From NCBI GenBank assembly GCA_028274465.1, contig CM051455.1, positions 69,174,985 through 69,238,984 of the forward strand: a DNA stretch of 64,000 nt. Reading direction: 5' to 3'. Of the stretch, positions 52,366 to 63,900 are shown one piece after another. Position 1 is the first letter of the stretch. Every line of letters starts with the position of its first letter. Origin of the DNA: Plantago ovata (taxonomy: Eukaryota; Streptophyta; Magnoliopsida; Lamiales; Plantaginaceae). Both the position numbers and the translations under genes were made by a program. Below the pieces are notes generated by a model. That model was given only the letters and a program-made list of their open reading frames with translations. It had not been told where the DNA came from and did no database searches.

Positions 52366-54523
52366 CTTCAGTTCCTTTCCAGACGGGTACTAGCCTTCCC
52401 CTTCACGGATCTCTTTCTCATACCTAGTACCTGAGAATGAGAGTGAACAAACGCAACAAGGGCAAAAATGCTTATGGGGTGAGAATCAAAGGAATGTACT
52501 TGATGATCAGAAATGGCTTGCAACGTATGTTGCTTGCCATCTACCTCAATGGTGCAAGATCCCCTATAGGTGTCGATCACATATCACACCTTGGTCAAGA
52601 AAGCCCTTCATAGAAGAACCACATCATTCATCCCACACTGCGATGCCGGCATCACCACGAAACTGGTGTAAATAGAAGTGCCACCAATCCTCATGCACAT
52701 TTCGAACAACACCTTGCGGCCTCACAAAGGATCCATCCGCCAGTTGCACAATGGACTTGTGCATCTCTAGCTCTCCTAGACCACTCTTCTCATACATATT
52801 CATTGGGAGCACATTAGAGAATGCTCCCGTATCTAGTGTAGCACGGACATCATCGAGACCACCTATCCCAACCTTAACATCAAAGCTATCAAGGAATGGT
52901 TCGGGATCTTCATTCTCTTCATCACTCACATCAAATCCCAGGCCTTTATCTTCCTCCTTGGACAATTAGGGCTCACCTTGTGCACAACACATGCACTCAG
53001 CAACCTTCTTTATGGTGATCTCCACAGGAAGGTCTCCTACCAAGGTTATCGACATTGACTTCTCCGTGTTACTAGGCCACTTCCCTTGCTCCCTACTTGC
53101 TCCACGGTCGATCAACTCTTGCATCTTTTGGTGAGCAAGCCTAGTACTTGCCTCCAATTGATCAAGCCTACCCCTCATCTTCTCTGAGTCTTCCTCATAC
53201 CTCTTCATAAACCCTTGGGTATTATCAACCATCTTCTGCAATGTTTCCAAGAGAGCAGCTGACTTGGACTTAGGTGCTTCGGTTCTAGGAGTAGGGTTTT
53301 CACAATGATCATTACCGTAGTTGAGATTACTACGGTCTTGGTTAGGTCCATAGGTTTGGTTAGGAGGTGCATAAGCTTGGTTGCTTCGGAACCCATTCTT
53401 CCAATATCCACCACGCGGATTCCTACCATCTTGCCCATAGCTAGCCTCCCCAAATTCTGTAGCAAACACCTCCTCTTCTCCTGCTTCTACCCAATAAACA
53501 CCATCGTTTGCTAGTTCAGACCTACACATATGAGCCCCATGCCCATAGTTCTTGCATACCCTACAAACCTCATTGGAAAGAGCCTTCCCATCGAACTCTT
53601 AAGAGCCTGCCTCATCTCATGGGCGAAGCCATCAAACCTATCCCCACTCACACCACTCAACCGCACCTCGGGTTTTGCTGAAACTTCAGTTCCACACCTC
53701 GTGTTCATGCCCCTAGGATACTTGAACTGAGACCCCTTCGCAAGCCTTTCAAAACACGGCCACACATCTTCGGTGGTCTCCTCCCAAATATTTACACGGC
53801 ACTGGAAATCTACCACCTGTTGGCTCTCATATGTGAGCCCATTGTAGAAGTGTTGGATGAGATCAGAAAGTTCCATCACATGGTGTGGGCACTGGTTCAT
53901 GAGGTCTTTGAACCTCTCGAGAGCAGTGTAGATGCTTTCATCATAGTCTTGCTTGAAACCACTGATTTGCGCCTTCACCGCGGTACTCAAAGTATGGGGA
54001 AAATATTTCTCCATAAAAGAAGAAAACACCTTAGCCCAGGTGTCGAGTGAACCAGCCTCCAGAGAGCCTAACCATGCTTTTGCTTTATCACCAAGCCCCA
54101 TAGCAAAAACCGTCATCCTCAGCTCATCATCTGTAATCCCTGCTCCAGGCCCTGGGAGATTGTTAATGAAATCTTCAATGTCATTCAAGAATCCCATAAC
54201 ATCCTCCCTAGCCAACCCGTAGAAGTTTGGGAGCTGCTGGAACATGTGATTCTTAATCTCCAAATCACGAGTTGCAGCAGAAAGAACAATAGCCGGACCT
54301 CTCATCCGTTCCTGGTTGGGTTGAACCCATGATTTCAGAAGTGGGCGAGCCATCACGAAACCTTCCCAAGAATCAGATTGCTTAAAATCTCCTGCAGAGA
54401 ATCAGAAAAATCTTCCTCCACTACTTCAGCTCTAGCACTATCTAGCTTCCTTTGATGATAAACCCTATCAATCTCCGCAATAGGTTCAACAAGAGGAATT
54501 CCACTAGATCTCGTGCTCCGCAT
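52366..54523 (-). pseudogene. D gag and retropepsin
   Basis: Starts MRSTRSSGIPLVEPIAEIDR (ATG at 54523), equivalent to MPHTRSAGTPLANSIAEIDR in Z. Gag core with GSLDTWAKVFSSFMEKYFPH and HHVMELSDLIQHFYNGLTYE near 54050-53810, zinc knuckle region CVGYARTMGMGLIC near 53580-53520, a coiled-coil-like stretch, and a retropepsin with ATLDTGAFSNVLPMNMYEKS near 52830. It is clearly more diverged from Z and E1 than they are from each other. Broken, several breaks. Confidence 0.86.
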
Positions 54524-54637
54524 AAACAACCTGAAACGAATCAAGTGAGTATCAAGGGGAAACAAACTAAACTACTAATTTCTGGAAATTGAATGCTGAA
54601 AATATAAACAATCTAAAGAGTAAAAAGGAGTTAAAGT

Positions 54638-54656
54638 TCCCCGGAAATGGCGCCAA
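54638..54656 (-). other. D primer binding site, variant tRNA-Asp
   Basis: On the minus strand TGGCGCCATTTCCGGGG, adjacent to the LTR. It differs from the tRNA-Asp complement of Z at two positions. Either decay or a subfamily variant. Confidence 0.75.
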
Positions 54657-54658
54657 TT

Positions 54659-55968
54659 TGATGGACGAGATTGTCAGACTCGAACAATCAAATAAATTTG
54701 TTTGAAAGCCAAAGGGCAACTCACAACTACACAAAACACGTACTGCAGAGGCAAGATGACCTCGAGTGTCGATCTCTAGGGACTTAACTAGCTTTAACTA
54801 AATAAGTATTATAAATTCAGAAAACAAATTTGACTTAGCTTAACTTAATAATATATGATGAGAGCTGGTGATAGTATGCTCATTCTAAGCATCGGGTTCT
54901 AATTATGCATGAAAGTGCAACGCGTACTGCTTTAAAAGTAATTCCAATTAACAAACACCAAAAGACAGATTTGTAGACGTGTATTTTGAAAGCTTCCTAT
55001 CTATACTAATACTTGGCTAAGGTTGTCAGACTTAGTTCAAGCACTAATTGATAATTATAATTATTGAAATTGATGATCTTGAATTGTCCTAGTCTTTCTA
55101 ACACTTTTATACGAAGATATTTGGCTTAGTCGGATCAAAGAATCGAATAAAACAATTATACAAGTAAAAGACTAAGAAACTCAATCATGCATAATATGAA
55201 CCCTAACTACGAATTTACATACTACCACCAACTAGAAACTTAGCTACTCATATCAAAATCAAAATCAATACAAGCAATCATAGATGAAAACATAATTGAA
55301 TTGAAAGATAGAGTATGAAAAAGGTGAGATACAAAGTTACCACCGAGGGTTGTCAATCTCCTGTGAATTGCTAAACTCACAAGTTTCTAGCAAGGTGATA
55401 TCAAAAGATGTCCAAATCTCTACCTTGGTGCTCCAAATTGCTAAGATAAAGTAGTTCTAAGAGAAAAAATAACCAGAACAAGCTCTATGGTTTATGTCTG
55501 CAAAATTATGATCTAAGATCTGAAAATTCGCAACTTTAAAAATCATATATAGTGGCTGTCGGAACCTCCCAGGCGGACAGCCTGGCACCAGGTGGACCGC
55601 CGGACACCAGGCGGACCGCTTGGGGTTCCAGGCAGTGCGCCTGGCACGGGCAGAGAATTGCCCATGCTTTTTCTTCCTCCAAGTCTTCGATTTTGGACTT
55701 GGGCACGGTTTTGAGATCCGAAACTCGGTCTTTTAGCCTGGAAACATGTCCATGTACTCTTTGACACATGACGGGTTATCTCGTTGCACCAAAACTCCAA
55801 TGTTTCACCATGATTCATATCCAAAAGTGCGATTTTCACCTAAATCATGAAAATAACAAAGAAAATGGAAACGTGACACTATTCTAACAAAATGCACTAA
55901 AATGCATGCAAGAGGATAGCTAAGTTGGTGAAAAAGACCCGAATGATAGTGTAAAAACACTGTCATCA
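54659..55968 (-). repeat. D 5' LTR
   Basis: 1310 bp. On minus it starts TGATGACAGTG (55968) and ends CTCGTCCATCA (54659). U3 has GGCGGTCC-type palindromes (about 55555-55650), directly upstream of a TATATAT box near 55543. Related to but distinct from the Z/E1/S LTR; same family as 19206-19683 and 29083-29818. Confidence 0.9.
55555..55650. repeat. D LTR GC palindrome array
   Basis: Degenerate units such as CCAGGCGGACAGCCTGG and CAGGTGGACCGCCGG. Same location relative to the TATA box as the GGGGCGAACCGCCCC units of Z. Confidence 0.75.
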
Positions 55969-56503
55969 GTGACCCACTAGGAGCGGCGGTGTCCGGAATA
56001 CGGTCCCGATCATCGGTCTCCATGTCATCGCCATCACTCGCAAGTGGTGAGGGAGGTGGTGCATATCGGCGGTGGCAGTTGAAGGTACATTCTGATGGAA
56101 CCTATGTTCCTACTCAGTGATAGATGTTGGAGTCAAGGCCGAGGTGACGGAGCCCGACTAATCAATACCCTCAACCCCGTGGTACTTGTAGTAGGCAGTG
56201 ATGAAGCAAGGAAAAACAAATGGCTTCTTCTTTTTGTTCCAATGCCTATGGTACTCCTCATAGATAATGCTGCCAATGTCGATACGGTGCCTACCCAATA
56301 GACAGTAGATGAGCTCTGCATACCAAGGCTGAACGGAAGTATCATTGGTCCGAGGAATGAGATTGGCCATAATGAACTTCATAGCCGTCCTAGCCTCAAG
56401 ATTGAGGTCCTTCCTCTCCAGTCTCTCCGGTCTATCACCATATGGGTACACATAATCCCTGTGGAAAATCACCTCCGTGATTCTCTCGTCAATCACCCGG
56501 CCC
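55969..56503 (-). pseudogene. Remnant K: env-position protein, C-terminal part
   Basis: Encodes MKFIMANLIPRTNDTSVQPW, AELIYCLLGRHRIDIGSII and FPCFITAYYKYHGVEGID, relatives of the C-terminal half of the Z protein. It lies outside D's 5' LTR, so it belongs to another Athila-like element that D entered. Fossil, short. Confidence 0.78.
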
Positions 56504-56764
56504 TGATGAACTGGTTTAGAACTTGTCAGATTCTAGTTAATCAAATAAATTTGTATTGAGCCAAAGGCAATTCACAACTACAACGAAAACCGTAGTGCAG
56601 CAGTAAAATAACCTCGAGTGTCGATCTCTAAGGACTATAACTAGCTTTATCTAATCTAACTTAAGAATATAAAATCAACAAACTACTTAGCAAAGGTTTT
56701 TCTTATCAGATAATGGAGGCTGGTGATAGTATGATCATTCAAAGCATAGCAGGTTAATAATCAT
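56504..56764 (-). repeat. LTR piece L (Athila-like, U5 side)
   Basis: Begins TGATGAACTGG and matches the first 260 bases (plus) of the E1 LTRs, for example AAAGGCAATTCACAACTACA and GCTGGTGATAGTATGATC. Cut on the right by element C. Confidence 0.82.
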
Positions 56765-58411
56765 TGTTAGGAAACTTGTAATTTTGAGGAGCAATTAACC
56801 ATGCTAAATTAAGGAAAGTCCAGTAATTAGTACTCTTAAGGTCCATAGGAATTTAGAATTTTAAGGAAATTGTAAAAGAGGAACGTTTGCTGAAGACTTA
56901 GATTAGGTGCTAGATAAGTTATTTCTTTAGCGTATGATGTATTTTATTTTCTGAAAAGAAAATAACTTATTGATGCTTTAGCTTATGATGTATCTTATTT
57001 TCTGAAAAGAAAATAACCTATTGAAGCATTTGCTGACGATGTACTTTGTTTTTACAAACAAACTATTGAAGCATTTAGAAACCGCTCAGAATCTTGAAGA
57101 TTATCGAAGATCCGAAGACTTGGAGAACTCGAAGATCTGAAGACTTGAAGATTGCTGAAAGACTGGTATCTACAAAGGCACGTGTTGCTCAGAAAGTGGA
57201 AACTTCAGCAACAGCATTGCATAAGTGAAAATCTGAAAGACATAGTAGGTTGTGCTTGCTGAAACTGAGACTAACCACTTGCTGATGGAACATATGTGAC
57301 CCCTTGCTGAAAGTACTTGAATTTGCACTCCAATGTTACTGTTTGAATTCTATTCAAATATGCATTAAATGCAAAGCTTACACGCGAAGGACATGAAGAC
57401 TAGAAGACAAACAAGGACGCTGCTGAAAGTACAAAAGCAAGATAGTGACATGTTAAGGATCAAAAGCCTTGGAATTTAAAATTCAAACGGCTCCTTTCTT
57501 GCACTATAAATAGAGGTCATCCGGCGAAGAGTTGAAGTGTGTCAACAACGTGATCAAACTCTCACTTGTGCTTAAAACTCACATACCTTCAAATACTCTT
57601 ACTACCATTGATCCGTCCCAAGACTTAAAGCTTGAAAAAGCTACTTGTGAAGAAGTAGAACAAACTCGGCTAAGAAATTAGTTAAGTGTTCTTTCTTTCG
57701 AACAAGAACAAGCCTTGACACCAGAAACAATCAATCTTGTTTACTGCAAAGTATTCAAAGTTGTGTTTCTTAGATTACTTGTTGTAACTGAATAAGTTAT
57801 AATTAAGTTATCTCACCCCAAAACTCTCTAACTGGAAATACACCCTTTCAGGCGTGATATTCAGGGGGAACTTAATCGAGCATAGTTTTGCTGATTAAAA
57901 GTACTAAGTTTGGTGGAGAACAAGGTTGCGTTCTCTAGTTTAGGTTGGAGACAAAGCAAGTGTGCTTTGGTTTCTGTTGAATCGCTCTAGATAGGAGATT
58001 GTAAGGAACCTCAATCATATCTTAGTGGATTCAGTCCTAGAAAGGACAAAGTGGATTAGTTGAGAGATTACGCCACTCTCAGATACCACTATAAAAGTGT
58101 TTGTGTGATTTACTTACTGTATTTAGTTTTCAGCAAATCATATCTGTCTGTACACAGTCACTCACTTCACTTGCTGAAACCTTTACTGAAAGAGGACTTA
58201 TTGTATCAAAGACTTCCGCTCTCTGATTTTAAGTATCAACAAACCAAGCTACTGTAAAGTAACTTACGCTTGCTGAGAAAGTTAAGTATCAGCAAACTCA
58301 TTACTGAAAAGTAATAAGCACTTGCTGAGAAAGTTTTAAACGACGAAAATTTGAAAAGACTATTCACCCCCCGCCCCTCTAGTCTATTCTTGTTGTTTAA
58401 AGGGACCAACA
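56765..58411 (+). repeat. Element C 5' LTR
   Basis: 1647 bp, TGTTAGG...ACCAACA. Three hairpins at 56944-57062 with 50-51 bp spacing, TATA box TATAAATA at 57505-57512, and a C run near 58366-58376 that mirrors the G run in element A. Confidence 0.95.
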
Positions 58412-58413
58412 AG

Positions 58414-58425
58414 TGGTATCAGAGC
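58414..58425 (+). other. Element C primer binding site, initiator tRNA-Met
   Basis: TGGTATCAGAGC, two bases after the LTR, complementary to the 3' end of initiator tRNA-Met as usual for Copia. Confidence 0.93.
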
Positions 58426-58521
58426 GAGGTTCTTTAACCTTTAGCACTAAACCTAGATCCCCTTAGGTGCTTTCCGTAAATCACTCTCACTTGATCAGTT
58501 TGGTAGTGCTTTGCTGACAGG

Positions 58522-60925
58522 ATGTCTTTAGGAGATGCTCCCTTGCTAAAGCTGGAAAATTACGAGAAATGGAGAAACAACATGATGCTACATCTTGAGG
58601 CCGTTAGTGATGAGATGGTCACAGTCATTAATGATGGACCTATCAAGATCACTAAGGTTGAAAGGAGTTTCCCTCACAAGACCACTGAAGCTGGAAAGGA
58701 AACTATCCTAGGCGAACCATCAGATACGGTTGTGCCAAAACCAAGAGAGGAATGGACTTTTGACGAAGCTAAGAGATTCCGTCTTGATGGCCAAGCAAGA
58801 AATATCATCATTCGATCAACTCCGGATACGATACAGTGCAAACTGTGGGGTGCTAAGTCTGCAAAGGAAGCTTGGAAAATGGTTCAAGATCTTTGTGCTG
58901 GATCTGACAAAACCAAGGAAAACAAACTTGAAGTACTTAAATTAAAGTTTCAAAACTTTAAGCAAGGTACAAACGAGTCACTGGAAGACTTGGATTTCAG
59001 ATTCACAACTCTTGTTAGTGAAATGGCAGCCTTGGGTGTTGGAAACCTTTATTCAGATTCTGAGAAAGTGAAAACTATCATCAGAAGTTTGAATCAAGAA
59101 TGGATCCACACCCAGAATTTCTATTATAATCAAGGAATGCCAGACATTACACCAACAGAGTTGTTCTCTCATCTTGCTACTGTCAACTATGAGACAAAGC
59201 AAAGAGAAAGTGTATTTGCTGAAAAATCGCAAAACAGTGCTCTTGCTGCAAAGCCGTCATCTTCTGAAAAGAAGAATGAAAAAGAACCTACTGATGAAAA
59301 CGCTTTGGTTGTCAAAAACATGAAGAAATTCATCAGCAAGGAACTTGAAAGGCGAAAAGCAAAAGAGAAGATGAAAAAGCATCTTGGTAACAACTACCAT
59401 AAGTACAAAAATGAGACTAGCTCGCTGAACAAGCAAGCTCAGCAAGCTACTTCATCAGAAGAACCAGCAGTTGGAAATGATCAATGTTTTTACTGCAAGA
59501 AGCCTGGACACTTCAAAGCTAATTGCCCTTTGCTAAAAAGAAGAAGAAGTTCAAAAGAGCTTTTATTGCTGAAGAAAAGAAGAAGCTTCAAGCAAAAATC
59601 GATGCATTGTGTATTGATACTAGCTCCGAAGACAGTGAGGATGAAAGTTCAGACACCGACGATGAAGAAGCCACTCTAGACGTGGAGATTGGCAAAGAAG
59701 TTTGTGGAATAGCTATGGAAGCTTATCTAGATGTGTCAAACTACGAATTCTGCCTCATGGCCGGTCAGGTAAACAACCCTACCTCTGACTCAGACTCAGA
59801 AAGTGAAGACGAGATTGACCTTAACAAGATTCAAGGAGAAATCGAAAGATTTGAGAAAACTCTGAGCAGACAGCAAGAGAAACTTCAACTTGCTTAAATT
59901 CTGACCAAGCAGACTACTGAAAAGTACGTCTTGCTGAAAGAAGAAACAGAAGAAAAGGATGCTGAAAAAGGCGTCTTAAGAAGTTGATTGCTGAAGCTAC
60001 AGAGAAGAATTCTGAAATGGCATTAGAATTGGAAGAATATCAGTCCTCAATTCTAAAGTTACTTGCTGAAATCGAAGAGATGAAAAAGATGAAAGTCAAT
60101 TTCAAATCTTATGTGGATGCAAGTAATACGCTGACTGAACTAAACTCTTATTTGAGAGACCCATCTCAGAAAGAAGGTTTAGGCGCAATGTATGAAGGTG
60201 ATGACGTAGAAATCTTGAGAAAAGAAAAATCACCTATCTCCTTTGTACGTGCTACTGATAGTGGTCTACCAGAAATCTATCAGTTTGGTCAATCTAAGGT
60301 TGTTGAAACAAGCAATCAAGTACCTATGACCATAAAGCCCGCTGTTGCTACTCAAAGTAACAAGACTTTATAAGGAAAACAGGTTGCTGAGAAGCAAATT
60401 GGAAAGAAAAAGGATGTTGTGAAGCATCCCGCCAAACAAGTTGCTAAAAAGCAAGTTGTTAAGACTAAAGGCAAGATTACTAAAAGTAATCAGAAGACCT
60501 TTGCTGACAAATCTGAATCAAGTAAGGTTGTTGACGCTAAAGCTCAGCATTCTCCGAAAAGTGGACTCGGTTTCAAAACCAAGCAAAGTCAACTCTTTCA
60601 TGAGTACAAGCAAAGTCAGCAAAGATACTTCAAAGAGATGAAGAAAATCAAGCCTAAGAATTCTGAAAAGAATCTTAATGCTAGGGCTAGAAGGAACCTT
60701 GCTAGAAAAGAACTTACTGAAAAGTATGTTCAGCAAAAAGTTCAACCGAGCAAGACACCACATCAGAAAGTGGATTTGACCAGCACGAGTCAAAAGTCTT
60801 TCAGCTCAAAACCTCCTAGTTCCTCAACAAGTAGAAAACAAGTCAAAGTTGAAAAACTTAAGACTTGGGTTTCCACTGGACGCATTCTTGAACATGTTAA
60901 TCGACATCCATCATTGGATAATTAA
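58522..60925 (+). pseudogene. Element C gag
   Basis: Starts MSLGDAPLLKLENYEKWRNN. UBN2-type gag domain (about 58560-59200), zinc knuckle CFYCKKPGHFKANC (59485-59526), an acidic Asp/Ser-rich part (about 59600-59830), a coiled-coil-like part (about 59990-60120) and a basic Lys/Ser-rich part (about 60420-60850) that matches the surviving gag end of element A. Gag makes the particle and binds RNA. It is unusually long for a Copia gag, typical of the SIRE group. Broken, a few breaks. Confidence 0.88.
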
Positions 60926-63900
60926 CCTGTTTGCTCTTGATTGTGCAGACTTCAGCCACGGAGACAAACGATGCAATCTGGCACTTTGATAGTGGTTGTG
61001 GAAAGCACATGACGGGCAATAAGAATAACCTTATAAACTATAGACGGTGGTCTAAAGGTCCAACAATAAGGTTTGCTGGTGGAGGCTCCGGATCTACAAA
61101 AGGCTATGGTGATGTGAAGTTAGGATGCATAACCATTACTGGAGTTATTTATGTCAAAAATCTCAAGTTTAACCTTTTCAGCATGAGTCAGTTTGCTGAC
61201 AAAGGATACTTCATCAAAATTAAAAGTGATGAATGTAAACTTATAGATTTCGAGACTAAAAAGGTAATAATGATTGCAAGAAGATCAGGAGGCTTGTACA
61301 CCGTTGATTGGTCTTCAGCAATTGTTGAAAAATGTCTTGTCTCAGATCATGATTGCCTTGCTGAAAAAGCATGGTTATGGCATAAACGAACAAGTCATCT
61401 AAACTTCAAGACGCTGAATAAGCTGTCTAAAAAGGCACATGTAGTTGGATTACCTAAGGTTACTTCTAAGAAGGATGGTGATTGCAATGCATGTCAACAA
61501 GGAAAGCAAACCAAATCCTCTTTCAAGAACAAGGCAGTACCGTCAACTACAAAACCTTTACAACTCTTGCACATGGACTTGTTTGAATCTTCTTCAACAA
61601 GCTATGCTGGTAAGAAGTATGGTCTAGTCGTGGTAGATGACTATTCAAGATTCACTTGGGTAGTATTCATCAAGCACAAATCTGAAACCAAGACTGAGAT
61701 ACCTAACTTGCTGAATAAGCTTGAAGTCATGAAAAATGACAAGGTAAAAGTCATAAGGACAGACCATGGTACTGAGTTTGTAAACCAGTACATAACTGAA
61801 TATTGTACCTCAAAAGGTATACAACATCAGTTATCCTCAGTAAGAACACCACAGCAAAACGGTGTTGCTGAACGGAAGAATCGTACCCTGAAAGAAGCCG
61901 CAAGAACAATGCTTGCTGACACTGAAATGAGTGAGGCTTATTGGGTTGAAGCGATTAATACCGCCTGTTATACTCAAAACAGATGTTTGATTACTAAGAA
62001 ATACAACAAAACTCCTTATAAATTGTTTGTTGGAAGACCTCCTAACATCACTCATCTAAGAGTATTTGGTTGCAAGTGTTTCGTTCTTAACAATGGTAGA
62101 GAATACCTAAGAACATTTCAACCAAAGGCAGACGAAGCGATATTTCTCGGCTACTCCTTGCATAGTAAAGCTTATAGAGTTTACAACAAAAAGGCACAAA
62201 AGATTGAAGAATCAGTGCATGTTGTATTCTACGAAAAGTCACAAGGTGTGCCTGTTGAAGAAGAAATATCAGATTGTATGAATTAGCTAATCATACATGA
62301 GCAAAGAACTGAATCTGATGCTAGGCAAATCAAGTCAATTGAACTAAATGATGATTCTGACAATGACTCTCCTCCCCCTAGTCATGACAAGATAAATATA
62401 GTTCATGACAAAGAATTTCCAGCAAAAGACGCGGTTGCTCCGGAAGTTGCTGAAATTACGCAATCTCCAGTGCCTGCTGATGAACTACCTCAATCAAGCA
62501 ATGCTGAACAAGCAGTTGCTGATGAACAAATCTCAGCAGAGACACAAATTCCCAGTAGTACTGAACAAGTACATGCTGAAGAGTCACATGCTGATGAGCA
62601 AACATATCCTGATCCAACAAACAGAAAACCTGTTAATAAATGGATTAGAAATCATCCCTCTACGGATATGATTGGCGATATTAATAAACGCCAAGTGACT
62701 AGATCCAAAGCTACTCATGGACTTGCTGAAGAAGCAATTGTCGTAGAAGTAGAATCTTTGTTCTCTTGCTTTGTTTCAGATATTGAACCTAAAACCATAG
62801 AAGAAGCTTTAAAGCATTCGGAATGGATAAAGGCAATGCAAGAAGAACTGGATCAATTTGAAAGAAACAAAGTCTGGAAACTTGTGCCACTTGCTGAAGA
62901 CAAGAAAGCTATTGGTACAAAGTGGGTGTTCAGAAACAAGCTGAGCGAGTCTGGTGAAGTAACAAGAAATAAAGCACGCTTAGTTGCTCAAGGTTACTGT
63001 CAGACTGAAGGATTGGACTATGATGAGTCTTATGCACCAGTTGCAAGATTGGATGCAATTAGGCTTTTCTTAGCCTTTGCTGCTCACAATGACTTCATTG
63101 TTTACCAAATGGATGTTAAAAGTGCATTCTTAAATGGTGAACTTGCTGAAGAAGTCTACCTAGAACAACCCCCTGGCTTTGAACTTCCCTCAGAAATCAA
63201 GATGGTATACAAGCTTCAGAAAGCTGTATATGGTCTAAAGCAAGCACCAAGAGCATGGTATGATACCTTGGCTAAATTCTTACTGGAAAATGGTTTCAAG
63301 AAAGGTGAAGTTGACAAAACTTTATTTACCATGAACCATGATGGTAAAATACTCTTAGTTCAAATTTATGTGGATAACATAATTTTTGGATCTAAGGACA
63401 AGCAACTTTGTGATGATTTTGCCAAACTCATGACAAATAAGTTTGAAATGAGTATGATGGGAAAATTGAATTACTTCCTAGGATTGCAAGTCAAGCAACT
63501 CAAAGATGGAATATTCATAAATCAAGCAAAGTATGCGAAAGAAATGCTCATAAAGTTTAGGATCAAAGAGGATGAGAAACCTGAAAAGATCCCTATGAGT
63601 GTTGGTACCAAATTGGGCTATACTAAAGAGGACAAAAGTGTTGAAGAACACAAGTATAGGAAGCTCATTGGTTCCTTGTTGTATCTAACAGCAAGTAGAC
63701 CTGACATTCAGTATGTTGTTTGTGTGTGTGCAAGATTCCAATCTGATCCAAGAGAATCACACTACAAAAAGGCAATCAAGATACTGAAATATGTTAAAGG
63801 TACAGTCAATGTTGGATTATGGTATCCTAAAGATTCTGGACTTGAATTGGTTGGTTATTCTGATGCTGATCATGGAGGATCAACTCTTGATAGAAAAAGT

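Larger units (their letters stand above)
29819..55968 (-). mobile_element. Element D: older Athila-like element split by B and Z
   Basis: Minus-strand element of the same plan as E1/Z. Pieces from right to left: 5' LTR 54659-55968, primer site, gag-retropepsin 54523-52368, leader with a large GC palindrome array (52340-51564), [Z inserted 42704-51563], leader and start of the env-position protein (42703-41898), [B inserted 30040-41897], more of that protein (30039-29819). The flanks of each insertion are joined by perfect 5-bp duplications, which supports one original element. The left terminus is rearranged and a matching 3' LTR is not certain. It has several breaks and is the oldest layer of the nest apart from K. 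Confidence 0.82.

Noticed and set aside
56931-57080. A CRISPR-like array (regular 50-bp spacing)
   Set aside because: Plant nuclear context, two to four units inside an LTR, no constant repeat and no spacers.
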